NCBI RefSeq assembly: GCF_000006405.1
Contig: NW_003212688.1
Coordinates: 61,827-125,826 of the forward strand
Length of the DNA: 64,000 nucleotides
Source of the DNA: Perkinsus marinus ATCC 50983
Lineage: Eukaryota; Perkinsozoa; Perkinsida; Perkinsidae
Reading direction: 5' to 3'
Made by a program: the position numbers and the translations under genes. Below the pieces are notes generated by a model. That model was not told where the DNA came from and did not search any database. It saw only the letters and a program-made list of their open reading frames with translations. Below, piece by piece: positions 38,412 to 48,594 of the stretch (its first letter is position 1; every line of letters begins with the position of its first letter).

Positions 38412-39794
38412 ATGGTCTCTGACAAGCGCCACGCTTTAGTCATCGGAGGCGGCTTCTCCGGCATGTTCGCTGCCAACGAGCTCAAGGGTCGTTTCGACGT
38501 CACCCTTGTTGATGCCAAGGAGTACTTCGAGTACACTCCTGGTGTCCTCCGTGCTTATGTCAAGCCTGGTCATTACGACGCTCTGTCATTCACTTACCAG
38601 TCGATCTTGGAGCGCACTATGGGCATTAAGTTCCTCTGGGGTGAGGTTACTCAGCTCGACGGTGAGAAGCAAATCGCTCATGTCAAGCCGATGTTCTCCG
38701 ATCACACTGAGGAGGTCGCCTTCGACTACTGCGTCATCGCCGCTGGTTGCACTTTCGGTCTCTTCTCCAAGTGGGGTGAGTCTCTCTGGGCTCCCACTGT
38801 CAACGAGGGTGCCATTGCCGAGTCTGAGTGGAAGCACATCGATGAGCGTTTCATCGAGGGTCGCCGTCGTCATATCTTCGAGGAGCATGAGAAGCTTGCC
38901 GCCCTCAACAAGAAGAAGGCCAACGTTCTCATTGTCGGTGCCGGTTTCATTGGTGTCGAGTGGGTCACTGAGCTTCAGCACTACTTCCCCAATCTCAAGC
39001 TCACCATCATGGATTTCCTTCCTAAGTGCCTCGGACCCCTTCCTCAGAACGCTGCCGACTACTGCGATAAGTACATGAAGCAGCATGGAATTAAGTGCTA
39101 CTATGGCATGAAGTACGCTCCCAAGGAGGAGGGCTTCTTCGAGAAGATTGGCCTCACTGGCGAGCCTGACTGCACTTTCGTCTGCATTGGCACTAAGGCT
39201 TCCAACTGGTTCATGCCTAAGGAGTGCTTGACTGGCTACAACCCCTTGGAGGAGGACAAGAAGGAGAAGGACCCCAAGAAGCGCGGTCCCGGTGGCGGAG
39301 GATGGATTCACGTGAACAAGCATTTGCAGGTCTACAAGGTTAACGAGGATGGCTCTCAGTCCCTCTGGGGTAACGGTCACATCTTCGCCATTGGTGATTG
39401 CAACATGGTCCCTGAGCTTCCCCCGATCCCTAAGATCTCTTATCCTTCTGAGGAGCAGGCCGCTCATGCTACCAAGAACATTAAGATCTTGGACCACCTC
39501 GAGCATAAGGGTAAGTCCGTTGGCGGCTGCTGCGGGCTCGGTGGTGCCAAGGACCTCGTCACTACTTGGTGGCCTTGGGGTGCTGGTATGTTCGCTACTT
39601 CTCTCGGACCTAACAAGGCCTGCTTCGTTTTGGGTGCTAAGTCTGCTCCTGGCACTGGCCATATGGTCCTCTGGGGCAAGCTCTCTGCCATCCAGAAGGG
39701 TCTCATTGAATCCACTAAGGTCAACGAGAACAAGCGCGGCATCATTGGCAGTTGGGGTTGGCATTTCGTCCATCATACTCCTTTCATGAACTAG
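38412..39794 (+). CDS. FAD-dependent oxidoreductase, AIFM2/NDH-2-like, copy B (intronless)
   Basis: Same 460-residue protein as copy A except Arg to Lys near residue 32 (ANELKGRF). By eye about 13 nucleotide differences over 1383 bases, almost all silent and mostly in the first two thirds; the last 530 bases look identical. Similarity stops at the start and stop codons: flanks are unrelated. Same orientation, about 1.1 kb apart. Motifs and biased codons as in copy A. Confidence 0.88.
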   Translation: MVSDKRHALVIGGGFSGMFAANELKGRFDVTLVDAKEYFEYTPGVLRAYVKPGHYDALSFTYQSILERTMGIKFLWGEVTQLDGEKQIAHVKPMFSDHTEEVAFDYCVIAAGCTFGLFSKWGESLWAPTVNEGAIAESEWKHIDERFIEGRRRHIFEEHEKLAALNKKKANVLIVGAGFIGVEWVTELQHYFPNLKLTIMDFLPKCLGPLPQNAADYCDKYMKQHGIKCYYGMKYAPKEEGFFEKIGLTGEPDCTFVCIGTKASNWFMPKECLTGYNPLEEDKKEKDPKKRGPGGGGWIHVNKHLQVYKVNEDGSQSLWGNGHIFAIGDCNMVPELPPIPKISYPSEEQAAHATKNIKILDHLEHKGKSVGGCCGLGGAKDLVTTWWPWGAGMFATSLGPNKACFVLGAKSAPGTGHMVLWGKLSAIQKGLIESTKVNENKRGIIGSWGWHFVHHTPFMN

Positions 39795-40149
39795 ATTTAG
39801 TTTCTTGGAGTCCTCTTTTGAGTAACTGTCCGTATGTGACTAACTTTGCTCGCATTTGTTATAAGATAACTGTTCCTTCTTTCGTGAGCAAAAGCGATAT
39901 ATTGAGTTGTATATGAAAGGGTTTGTGGTAAAATCTGCATCACATTGAAGGGAGAATCGGGAAGATGCCATATGTGATACTATTGCTACAAGTTGGCAGT
40001 ACGTGGTCTCTCGTAGGCATGTGGAGCGAACACACTCAATGTAACATGCGACCTCAAACGAAAGTGGTCTGTTATGAGCAATTTCGATATATGCACGTGC
40101 AGAAGGTTACATCTCGGTAGCAAGTGTATATAAAAATGGGTGGTGAAAT

Positions 40150-40220
40150 GCATGCCCTTGGACTTGAACTTGCGATCTCTCGCATGTAGCAGAAGCACTA
40201 TACCGTTACACTATGTGCAC
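40150..40220 (-). pseudogene. tRNA-like sequence, degenerate
   Basis: On the minus strand a 71-base stretch has an A-box-like TAGTGTAACGGTATAGTGC and a B-box-like AAGTTCAAGTCC in tRNA spacing. The anticodon, T and acceptor stems pair poorly, so it is probably a decayed tRNA or tRNA-derived repeat, not a working tRNA gene. Confidence 0.5.
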
Positions 40221-40587
40221 TTTTTGAAGACGTTATTTCTATCTCGCTTGGGACTGGGATCTATAACTCAGCCAGATACGTGGCAATACCGATGTTTGAT
40301 CCGTGCCAGGGACTCGCTGAGAGGTTAGTGGGCAGAGCGTGATTTATTTGATATTGCTGTCAGCATACGCCCAACAAAGAAAGACTGTGGTCGTCTAGCC
40401 AAGGTCTGTATGTGGAAGGGGAACGTGGTCCTTGCGCACCTCTTGGGACGAATAGTCTGGAATACTTTTCTCATCCCGATGTTCTTGACACTCCGTGTTG
40501 ACTTTGATGGCTTCCAGTCTGATGAACTCTAGAATTCGGTTTCCTTGGAAACGTGACAGTGGGTTAAGTACGTTATATAAGAAAGGC

Positions 40588-42364
40588 CTATGTACAAGCT
40601 GGTGCGTCAACAGCAATCCTCTTCGGTGAGCTCGATGGATCCGCTTCACCACCTCGGGAATCTTCCATCTCCTTTTTGCGCAGTGCCTTCCGCTGTGAGC
40701 GGCTCAACCTCCGATATTCCCGTTTCCTCCCTCCCAGTGTTGGTCTGAAAGTAGCCAGTGTTATTCGGACCTCCCTTAACCACAACTACAGCTCTTCCAT
40801 CCCCTCTGGCTTTTCTATAATCTTCTTCCGTATGAGGTCACTTGTCGATAGTAAAGGTTTCTGATGTCGCCAATAGTATCCCCGTGAAGGCCAGGGATTC
40901 GCATCAACTTCAGCCTGTTGCGAATCATTTCTGACAAGCTCATCGAGAGTCTTGACTGCAACAGATATCCTGGCAGGAACCAATCATCTCGACGTATTCC
41001 ACGATGGGTTATACAGAAACTTACTCTTCCACACTACGTGAGCCTCCGAGTTTCTCGCGCACTTCAATGAACTTTTGCAGAGGGGCATAGAGCATGCGAA
41101 AGGCGTGACTCTTGACACATCTCGGGGGCGCAGTATGAGGGTACATTCTAGCAAATTTGATATATTCCTCCACCAGTTCGCACTGGCTGAGGGCCGGACC
41201 GTCCTTCTCAGGGCCCCTGAACAAGGTCGGGACCTCTAAGATGCACTCAGAGCTCATCACTGCATCACATTTGGTGACCTACAACACAGCGATGAGCAAT
41301 GGAGTCCCACCGAGTTCGACCACCTTAAAGCATTTCTCAACATCCTCGAAACACGAAATGCCCCCGTTGACGATGAACGGAATGTCCGGTACGCATGCAC
41401 GAACCTCCGCAGCCGCTTGCCACCAACAGGCTTGAGTCAACTGACCTGACCCGGTGTTATGTAAAGAGGAGCTCCAACAGACCAACAGACACGCCAAACT
41501 GTAGTACCCTTCCACTCCTTAGTTCGAGGATGCAACGCAATAAGATCAACTCCAAGGGCATCCAACCGCTTCACAAACTCTTTCGTCGCAGCCACGTCCG
41601 GCCTCCCCGAACCATCATCGTCCTTAGCGGTCATCAGACGAATCTTTACTGAGACCGGGCACTTTATGCCCTGAATGCAGCAAATATGTTCACTCGGGAA
41701 GACCGAGGTAGTTACCTTGACCATCTTCTCTACAATGCCGAGAACCAATTCAGGTTCCTCTAGCAGGAAGCTTCCATAGTGGCCTCTTCTAGCGATGCCT
41801 TGAGGGCATCCCAGATTGAGGTCAATGCACGACACCTATTGTGATACACAACTCCCCGAGACCAGCCCACAGCTCCTATTACCTGATCTTCTATATGCTT
41901 CGCGGCTTCTACTATAACGTCACCATCATCACCACAAAACTGGGCAGCCAGGGGGGAATCTCCAGGAGCCTACGCGAGGACAGCAGTGAGGTGGAAGTCG
42001 ATACAGTGATGGCCGCAATCCCCCCTGTTACGGTTTCGAAGTTCTTCTCTCGATATTTCTTCGACGTAGCAAAGGACTTCGCGTGCATCATTGGAGTATA
42101 GCAAAACTGCGCGCCATACCTAGACCGACCAACTCGGCATCTCAGCCGGAGCTCCCTTAAAGAGTTACTTTCGAGTCATCATACGAAACGCTAATTCACT
42201 CTGATCCACCATAGGGGCCGTCACATACCGGGGAGAACCAATAGACTTCCACCATTCATATCTGCAACAGTATGCACATTCAAAGAAGGGTATATCTCCT
42301 GAGAAGAGTACCGATGCACTCGCACATCAGAGCCGCGCGGCTTTGACGACACCGAATCGGACAT
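40588..42364 (-). CDS. DUS1L: tRNA-dihydrouridine synthase (DUS1-like)
   Basis: FMN enzyme reducing uridine to dihydrouridine in the D-loop of tRNA. From ATG 42364 (MSDSVSSKPRGSDVRVHRYE) exons give RYVTAPMVDQSELAFRMMTR, then CYTPMMHAKSFATSKKYREK, FCGDDGDVIVEAAKHIEDQ, the active-site block CIDLNLGCPQGIARRGHYGS (catalytic Cys in LGCP), VSVKIRLMTAKDDDG, DLIALHPRTKEWKG, FIVNGGISCFEDVEKCF, and VTKCDAVMSSECILEVPTLF. A basic C-terminal extension (GRKREYRRLSRSQRKALRKK) may help tRNA binding. About eight introns. A canonical Arg/His in HPRTKE is kept (family usually HGRT). Confidence 0.9.
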
Positions 42365-42590
42365 AAGGAAACAAGGAACGAGTATATACAGGAGGAGCTT
42401 CGACCAGCCACCGTCACTTGTCACTCCAAACACAACACTGCGAAGCCCTATTGAAGCTCTGGGCATCGTGCTATTGACTGAGTGCAGAGATATGAACAAA
42501 ATAACCTCTATTCGGTAGGGACTAAGTAGTAGTCATGGTCGTAGTTCTGTAGTACCTATCAGAACACTCACAACAAGTGTTACGAATATA

Positions 42591-44720
42591 TTACCAGTAA
42601 ATAGGAGTATCAAAACCGTTGAAGTTGGTAGCAGCAGCAGTAGTATAAGCGCCCATATTCCTCCATAGTAGATGGTCACCTGCACCCCACTACTAATAAA
42701 GGGCTCATACTATAAGACAACTACCTATTTCCATCTCAGGAAGGTGGGTAACGCCTTGCATAATAGTATCAAATCCGTCACACGTCGGTCCGAAGAGCAC
42801 TTGCGTCGGGTTAGTGACACTTGCGATACCGCGTATTTCGGTTCTGCACAACGGCCCCATCATCTCTCCTCACTGTTAAGGTTAGTATTACTCTGCATAG
42901 AGAGCCTCTGGCCACACAACCTGGTGGTCAAAGAGAATGCAGTTGAAAGAGCCGTAAACACCATCGTTGAGATACAGCCTACAACAGTAGCGAATAATCC
43001 CATAGTGTTGGGGGAATAAATGTTGGCCTTCCTCAGCTAAACCCAGTAATTTCCTCACTAATTATAAAAGTCTATATATGAATTCAGGGGTAAGTGTACA
43101 GAAACCAATGAGAGTAATTTCCTCAATTTTCCTCGGAATTTCCGCAGATGTCACCTACACATGTAGTTGAGCATTTGCATATTTTCCCACACCGCATACG
43201 AGTCACGACCAAGGCCTACCTAGTGAGCGACGAAAGATTCTTCGCTCCGCCTTCATCTACACTGGCACTGCTACTGCTTCCACCATCCATCGTATCCTCG
43301 TCACTGATGCCACCACAACTCTTCACCTCTGGCAGCTTAGCCGCCGACACAACAACATTCTTCGAGTAGATTTTGGTGAGCAGTGCACAGGGACTGCATG
43401 CGAAGAATCTCCCGGGCTCAGCGATGACACGGACTTCATCCGGATCGGGGAAAAGAGTATCGAGCAGAGAGTTAACCACAGTAGCCATAGACTTAAAGTT
43501 GAGTGGGGATCCTAACAAAAATTGAGAGCAGCCACAAGCTGGTGGTGACTACCTTCCCTATCGACGCCTTGAAAGCCTCCACCAATGTCAAGAATGGACA
43601 ACTTCATACCATAGCGAGAGCTGAGGGGATACCCATCAACGACTACACCAAAACCGGACGAACAATTCCCGAGGAGATGTCAGGCGTAACTTTGAAAATT
43701 GTAGGACCTACGCAGCAGCATCAAAGACTTCACGAGCATCAACCAGAGCCTTGGTGATAGAGTGGACGTCCGAGCATCCCGATCCCACATGAAAGGATAC
43801 ACCAACAACTGAGGTAAAAGTGACATCTAATACGCTTGGCTGAGTGGAACTCTTCTCACCGTTCAAGCCATGGTTCACTGCTTCCTCCAACAGCACGTTA
43901 ACCGCGACCCCTAGGGATGCGCCGAACTTGGAGCTCATCGGGCACTGCGCATTGTTGTCAACACAAGCAAGACGGAGAAGCAGCTTAGCTGTCGGATGAT
44001 AATGAGCAATCTGAACGCATATCAATGAGACCAGAAGAGCAACGAAGAGCCGATTAACCCACCTTGGCTATCTCAAAGGCAGAATCAGCTACGATGCACT
44101 CAACTCCCAGGTCTCTGGCACCAATGAGATGAGACGGCAATTTGTTCGGGTTAGCATAAACGATGTGCGAGGCCATCATTTCCTGAAAGAAAATTTCCTT
44201 CTACCAGAAAAGGTGGGAGAAATCACATCTATAATATGGGCGTTCGAACCCCCCATATTCTCGGACAGGATACTTTTGACCAGCTTCATCTCATTGATGG
44301 TAGCACAGTCAAATCTACAGCCCAAGTGGTAGAGAGTCTTCACCAGCATTGGCTCGGGATTGCATTTCATTGCGTAGTATCTACAAGAACCCTGGCGTTG
44401 AGCCGCTGGAGCAAGAGTGAGTTCCTACGGGATAATACGGGGTAGCAGTTCTTTCCATTTTTTCATCTGACGCTCAAGTTGATCTGAAGCAGGTGCATAT
44501 ATGGTTGAGTGTTGTGATAACCTACCTAGGTCAAGGAGCATCACAGAGATATCTGGGTTGCCCAAGTCCCTTAGGGCCTCCTCAGCAACGTACTGTAGCG
44601 GATCTAGCGACTTGGAGGGCACTGGACAAGACCAGTCAGTAGTAACACGAGCAACTTAGCCTTACAGTTGACTTGATGGATGATGTTGTCATTTTCCTTC
44701 AGAACAGAATAACGGTTCAT
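42591..44720 (-). CDS. ODC1: Ornithine decarboxylase
   Basis: PLP enzyme making putrescine, first step of polyamine synthesis; cytosolic. From ATG 44720 ([18 protein letters not shown]) exons give [20 protein letters not shown] (PLP lysine in AMKCN), [71 protein letters not shown], then [20 protein letters not shown] with the catalytic Cys, and the end [21 protein letters not shown] Ser/Gly/Asp insert follows the EPGRFF block. Its intron at 42979-43219 contains a complete inverted-repeat element. All active-site residues expected for a eukaryotic ODC are present. Confidence 0.95.
43003..43194 (-). mobile_element. MITE-like repeat, family 1, inside an ODC intron
   Basis: Antisense on the plus strand, sense relative to ODC. 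Ends AGTGTTGGGGGAATA and TTTTCCCACACCG form imperfect inverted repeats. The core matches the other copies at 55-57 kb and 62.6 kb (AACTACATGTGTAGGTGACA, GAGGAAATTACT, GCTGAGGAA on the minus strand). Confidence 0.8.
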
Positions 44721-44976
44721 AACGTCGTACCAGTGAGCTACCGCTGTGGTGAAGACTATCGACTCGAAAGGTTACGAGTGTCAAGAGTTTTCCAAGGTTG
44801 CGAATAAACGGCAGTTACGAGGAAGCGCGAAGGGCATAAACGGCTGAGAAAAATTCCGATTCCCGAGACCTCATCATGGGATCCTCTGAGCACCGACGAT
44901 GTGCTTAACTCGAGAGCATGCCAGAGATGATGATAACGTGCAAATATAATGAGAGTGATGATACCGGATACAATCC

Positions 44977-45370
44977 TTAGTCCGTAGGGGCATCAGGAGG
45001 AGTATTCTGCTGCTGATGGTGGGCGGCCACAGCAGCAGCCGCGGCGGCGTTCATGTGCTCAAGTGCTCGACGGTCTAGTCGTACTTTCCGAAGTTCCTCT
45101 TGTCTGAACATCACATGACCCATATGATGAGCCCTCGAGTATGAACACTCACCTCAGGGCGATCTCTAACTTGAGCTTTTCAATTTCAAGTTGTTCGAGT
45201 GACAACTGCGTGAAGTCAAAGGGTTGGTCCAGGTAGACCATCTCTTCGATGGAAGGGACTGCAAGGGAAGGGGAAAGAATGGTCAAATATTTGACACCTT
45301 AGAAGTATATGAGCGTCCTGACGAGATCAAACTTACGTCCAGCAGTCGCGTCGACTTCTGAGGCATCCAT
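44977..45370 (-). CDS. Small helical protein of unknown function (3 exons)
   Basis: ATG 45370 gives MDASEVDATAGLPSIEEMVY after a 5' intron of about 65 nt, then DQPFDFTQLSLEQLEIEKLK and, after a second intron, QEELRKVRLDRRALEHMNAA with an Ala-rich run and HHQQQNTPPDAPTD before the stop. About 90 residues, mostly one long helix with coiled-coil periodicity. No family recognised. It lies just upstream of ODC, same strand. Confidence 0.6.
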
Positions 45371-45626
45371 TGTGATGAGCGATGGATGAACCTGCGCGTA
45401 CGAGTTTGAATCGATCATAATGGCGAGCGCGTAATGCGCGAACCGACGTAGCACCGAAGAAACCCCCGAGTTCCTCTACAGATATGGATTGGACGAGGGA
45501 TCCAAGCAACAGACTCGCCTGTCGAGTAAGGAAGCTGAAATTCCCTTCATGTATGGCTCTCGAATGAGCAATTGGGAAACTATGTATTCTCGATAACATC
45601 GCTTGCATCGAAACTTTGTTCTCAAT

Positions 45627-45696
45627 GGTGTGTAGCGTAGTGGTAGAATGACTGGTGTTCAATCGACAGGTCGTCGGTTCAGATTGGGGGGCGTCC
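45627..45696 (+). pseudogene. tRNA-like sequence, degenerate
   Basis: Contains an intact-looking A box (TAGCGTAGTGGTAGAATG) and a B-box-like CGGTTCAGATT, spaced as in a tRNA, but the acceptor and T stems do not pair well. Lies alone between genes. Confidence 0.45.
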
Positions 45697-46359
45697 TATT
45701 CAGTAGTCTCATGCACTGGTATTTGGCGATAGTGGGCTAACCGTCAATTTCGCAAAAATCGTTCGTAACAGGATTTCTCTTCATATTGATGCATCGGAAA
45801 CCCCTCGCAGGCTTGCCTTCCCGCCGTGGTGAACTTATAACTAGGCCCCGAACGAGAGCATATATTCGAGTTGATGGTGAAATGCAACGATGCAACTCCG
45901 AGGCGCAGGTGGGATTGACTTCGCATTATATATAAGGCTCTCAAAGAGAGAATGTCAAATGTGAAACGCATAAGATCAGAACCAGACACTTCGGGGAATC
46001 TCCTAAATGATTACGGTTTCCCATGCGTACGAATGCTCCTATGAGAATGCTCCCTGATCAAAAGGTGTGTCGAAACCTCGTGAGTATTTTAGGCATCGTA
46101 TCAATCGGTTACGAATGAGTGTCGAAGGGCTCTTGTTCAGCCCACTTGAATTGCTCTTGTGCGAACGGAGAGCGATGTTCTGGGACACTTCGATCAGAAG
46201 TCAGAAAAATGGAGAAATTTGCGACCGCACAGGAGCTCTTGCATGATGCCAGTGACATCACCGGCCTCTGAAAATGATTTGAGAGTCGGCTGAGCAAGAC
46301 CCTATCGAGAGATCTACAGCGAGCACAACTTCTACTGAATCACTCATGAACATTATTCA

Positions 46360-47107
46360 TGAGGATGTTCGCTATACTTGAACGAAATTTGGCCTCACAA
46401 GCCTCATTGGTCATCGATTTATGCGCATCCAAAAATGCTCACGAGGTTTGCGAACACCGTCTACAAATGCTCGAACTAGCGAGCGATCACTGGCTTCAGC
46501 CATGCTCAATCATCAGTGCCGTCAAATTAAAAGATCTCTGTCGAATTGGCCTTGGCAGATGAGAGTACTATCACGAGACTACGAGAGCCCACTCGAGCCA
46601 CTGCGGGCGTTGAACTCAACCGAGAGCGACCAACGAACACTCAAATGGGTATCAGCAGGAGGAGCTGGAGGGATACACTTCCCCATAATCGACGGTACGC
46701 CGAGTGGCCAAATTCTCACTTATAATCACTCTTGGACAGATTCTGAGGTTCGCCAACGAAACAAGCTTGTCGTGATACAGAGGCAAACACTTGAGAAAAC
46801 CCGAGGAGGAATCAACCAGGCTTTACAGGGATACACCAATTACAGCATTCTAGAGCACATGGTTCCTGAAGGATCTACGAATTCGGACGACCCTCGCATA
46901 AGGTGGGTGCTGCTTTCCACATCAGGCACTTTGTTGGCCAACAGGTTTCTGAGCAACTACGAGATCAACTCCAAACTCATGACATCAGCACTTCGTGCCA
47001 AGAAAGACCTCATGTGTTGTCGGCCTTCAGAACCTCCTCGGAAGCACTGGCTTTACGAAAATGACTCCAGCAAGTTCGACATCATATCGAACAAATGGAA
47101 GCCATGA
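46360..47107 (+). CDS. Unknown protein, large 3' exon
   Basis: The last exon, from about 46561 to the stop at 47105-47107, reads MRVLSRDYESPLEPLRALNS, then GGIHFPIIDGTPSGQILTYN and DPRIRWVLLSTSGTLLANRF, ending KFDIISNKWKP. A preceding segment in another frame (LASQASLVIDLCASKNAHEV, MLELASDHWLQPC, about 46375-46520) looks coding too and is probably an upstream exon, with further short pieces back to about 46115. I could not fix the junctions. No family recognised. Confidence 0.5.
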
Positions 47108-47336
47108 TAATTTTGTGATATGATGCAGTAGTGTTGCGTACTTGAGTCCTGGGCAACTTCATCAAAGGAGTCCTTTCTTCACCACCACCCACTCGCACTC
47201 AACTCGATGATTATCAGCCATCGTTTCGAAATGATCTATTTCAAATAGATAGGGTGGGCATCAAGCCCCACTACTAGTACTACAATTATCATGAAACCAT
47301 CTCGACAAATGAGAATAAGGTAACTTGTGTGAACAA

Positions 47337-48086
47337 TTATATACCCTCTAGAACGACTCGTTTGGCCACGGTAATACCAGTTAGAATCATACGATGCTTA
47401 CCCTCTTTCACTGCAGTGCCATGAGGGTCATAATCTCCCTCATCCCATCTCAAAGGGCACCCGTCCACCGCAGCTATAGCGGCTGCTCTTATGCCTCTGA
47501 TAGAAGCCACAGTGAAAAGGGCTGAGTTCTCCATCTCGACACCAATTGCCCCAGCAGCAGCATGCGAAAGCAAAGTGGTTTCCTTAGCTGGACTTGGGTA
47601 GAACAAAGCAGCCGCTACAGTGATGCCGAAGTGGCAGCGTTCGAAACCGAGCTCGTGGGCGGTATCCCGCATAGCGATACATAAGGCCGGGTCCGATACA
47701 GCAGGGAAACCCGCTGGGACCAAATATTGGGAAACACCGTCCTCTGCAGCTGAGCCTGTGGTGACAATGAGATCTCCTTGCTTGATATCATCGGGTTTCA
47801 ATGACCCACAAGTGCCGAGGCGCATGATCACTTTCGCACCGCACTTGATTAGCTCCTCGAAGCAAATAGCACATCCAGGACCGCCAATACCATGGGAAGC
47901 AACAGTGAAATCCGCGCCTTGATAATGAACGTTGAAGGTGCGATACTCTCTATTGAAGGCCAACTGTTCATACGAGTCACAGTACTTGGTAGCGATCAGC
48001 TCAGCACGACCAGGGTCACCAACTGCACACACGACTGGATGAATGGAACCTTCTTTAACTTTGAGATGAGGGGCTTCGTACACCAT
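47337..48086 (-). CDS. Purine nucleoside / uridine phosphorylase (PNP_UDP_1 family), intronless
   Basis: 249 residues from ATG 48086. Phosphorolysis of nucleosides in the salvage pathway; alveolate parasites use such an enzyme for inosine. Family blocks: HPVVCAVGDPGRAELIATKY (phosphate loop GDPGR), TVASHGIGGPGCAICFEELI, KVIMRLGTCGSLKPDDIKQG, and the nucleoside site GAIGVEMENSALFTVASIRG. The acid after RAAAIAAVDG is Asp/Gly-flanked as in PNP/UP hexamers. The length is that of hexameric bacterial-type enzymes (Plasmodium PNP about 245). It has no intron although its neighbours have many. Substrate (purine or uridine) cannot be decided here. Confidence 0.92.
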   Translation of the reverse strand: MVYEAPHLKVKEGSIHPVVCAVGDPGRAELIATKYCDSYEQLAFNREYRTFNVHYQGADFTVASHGIGGPGCAICFEELIKCGAKVIMRLGTCGSLKPDDIKQGDLIVTTGSAAEDGVSQYLVPAGFPAVSDPALCIAMRDTAHELGFERCHFGITVAAALFYPSPAKETTLLSHAAAGAIGVEMENSALFTVASIRGIRAAAIAAVDGCPLRWDEGDYDPHGTAVKEGKHRMILTGITVAKRVVLEGI

Positions 48087-48594
48087 TGAAGGGTATTCAA
48101 ATACTGACCAGGATGATCCTCATACTAGGACTTCCTGAGCTGGCCATTAACGAGAAGTTTTAGTCGCAAATTCGCAATAATTCTCAACATGCTGAGGCCC
48201 TTGCCATGTTTGCGCATGCGTTCATGGTGAACGCACGCGAAATTAAACATTTTTCGATGAAAAACAGAAAGCTCAGATCATCATACGTACCTATCAACTA
48301 CCGTAACCCTGAATAGAAGTGCCATGTTCCTTATAAACGCAAAATGTGCGTAAATGGCGGTACGGGTCGTTGCCGAGGTCATTATCAATATTAACAGCGA
48401 TGAAAGATGCCAAAGGGGACTAAGTGTGTTTGCGTACACTCATCTCATGTCGATTGCACGCACAATGCGGCTACAAAATGTTTCCCTACACTGTAAAGGA
48501 AATGTCCGATGACACACTGGGCACTTGGAATCAGAAGGCACTATCGACATAAACGGTATTGGATAATCCAATTCTGATTTCTCGAACAACTCTC
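48087..48594. other. Intergenic, no gene seen
   Basis: Promoter side of the phosphorylase and 3' side of the M50-like gene. Confidence 0.5.
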
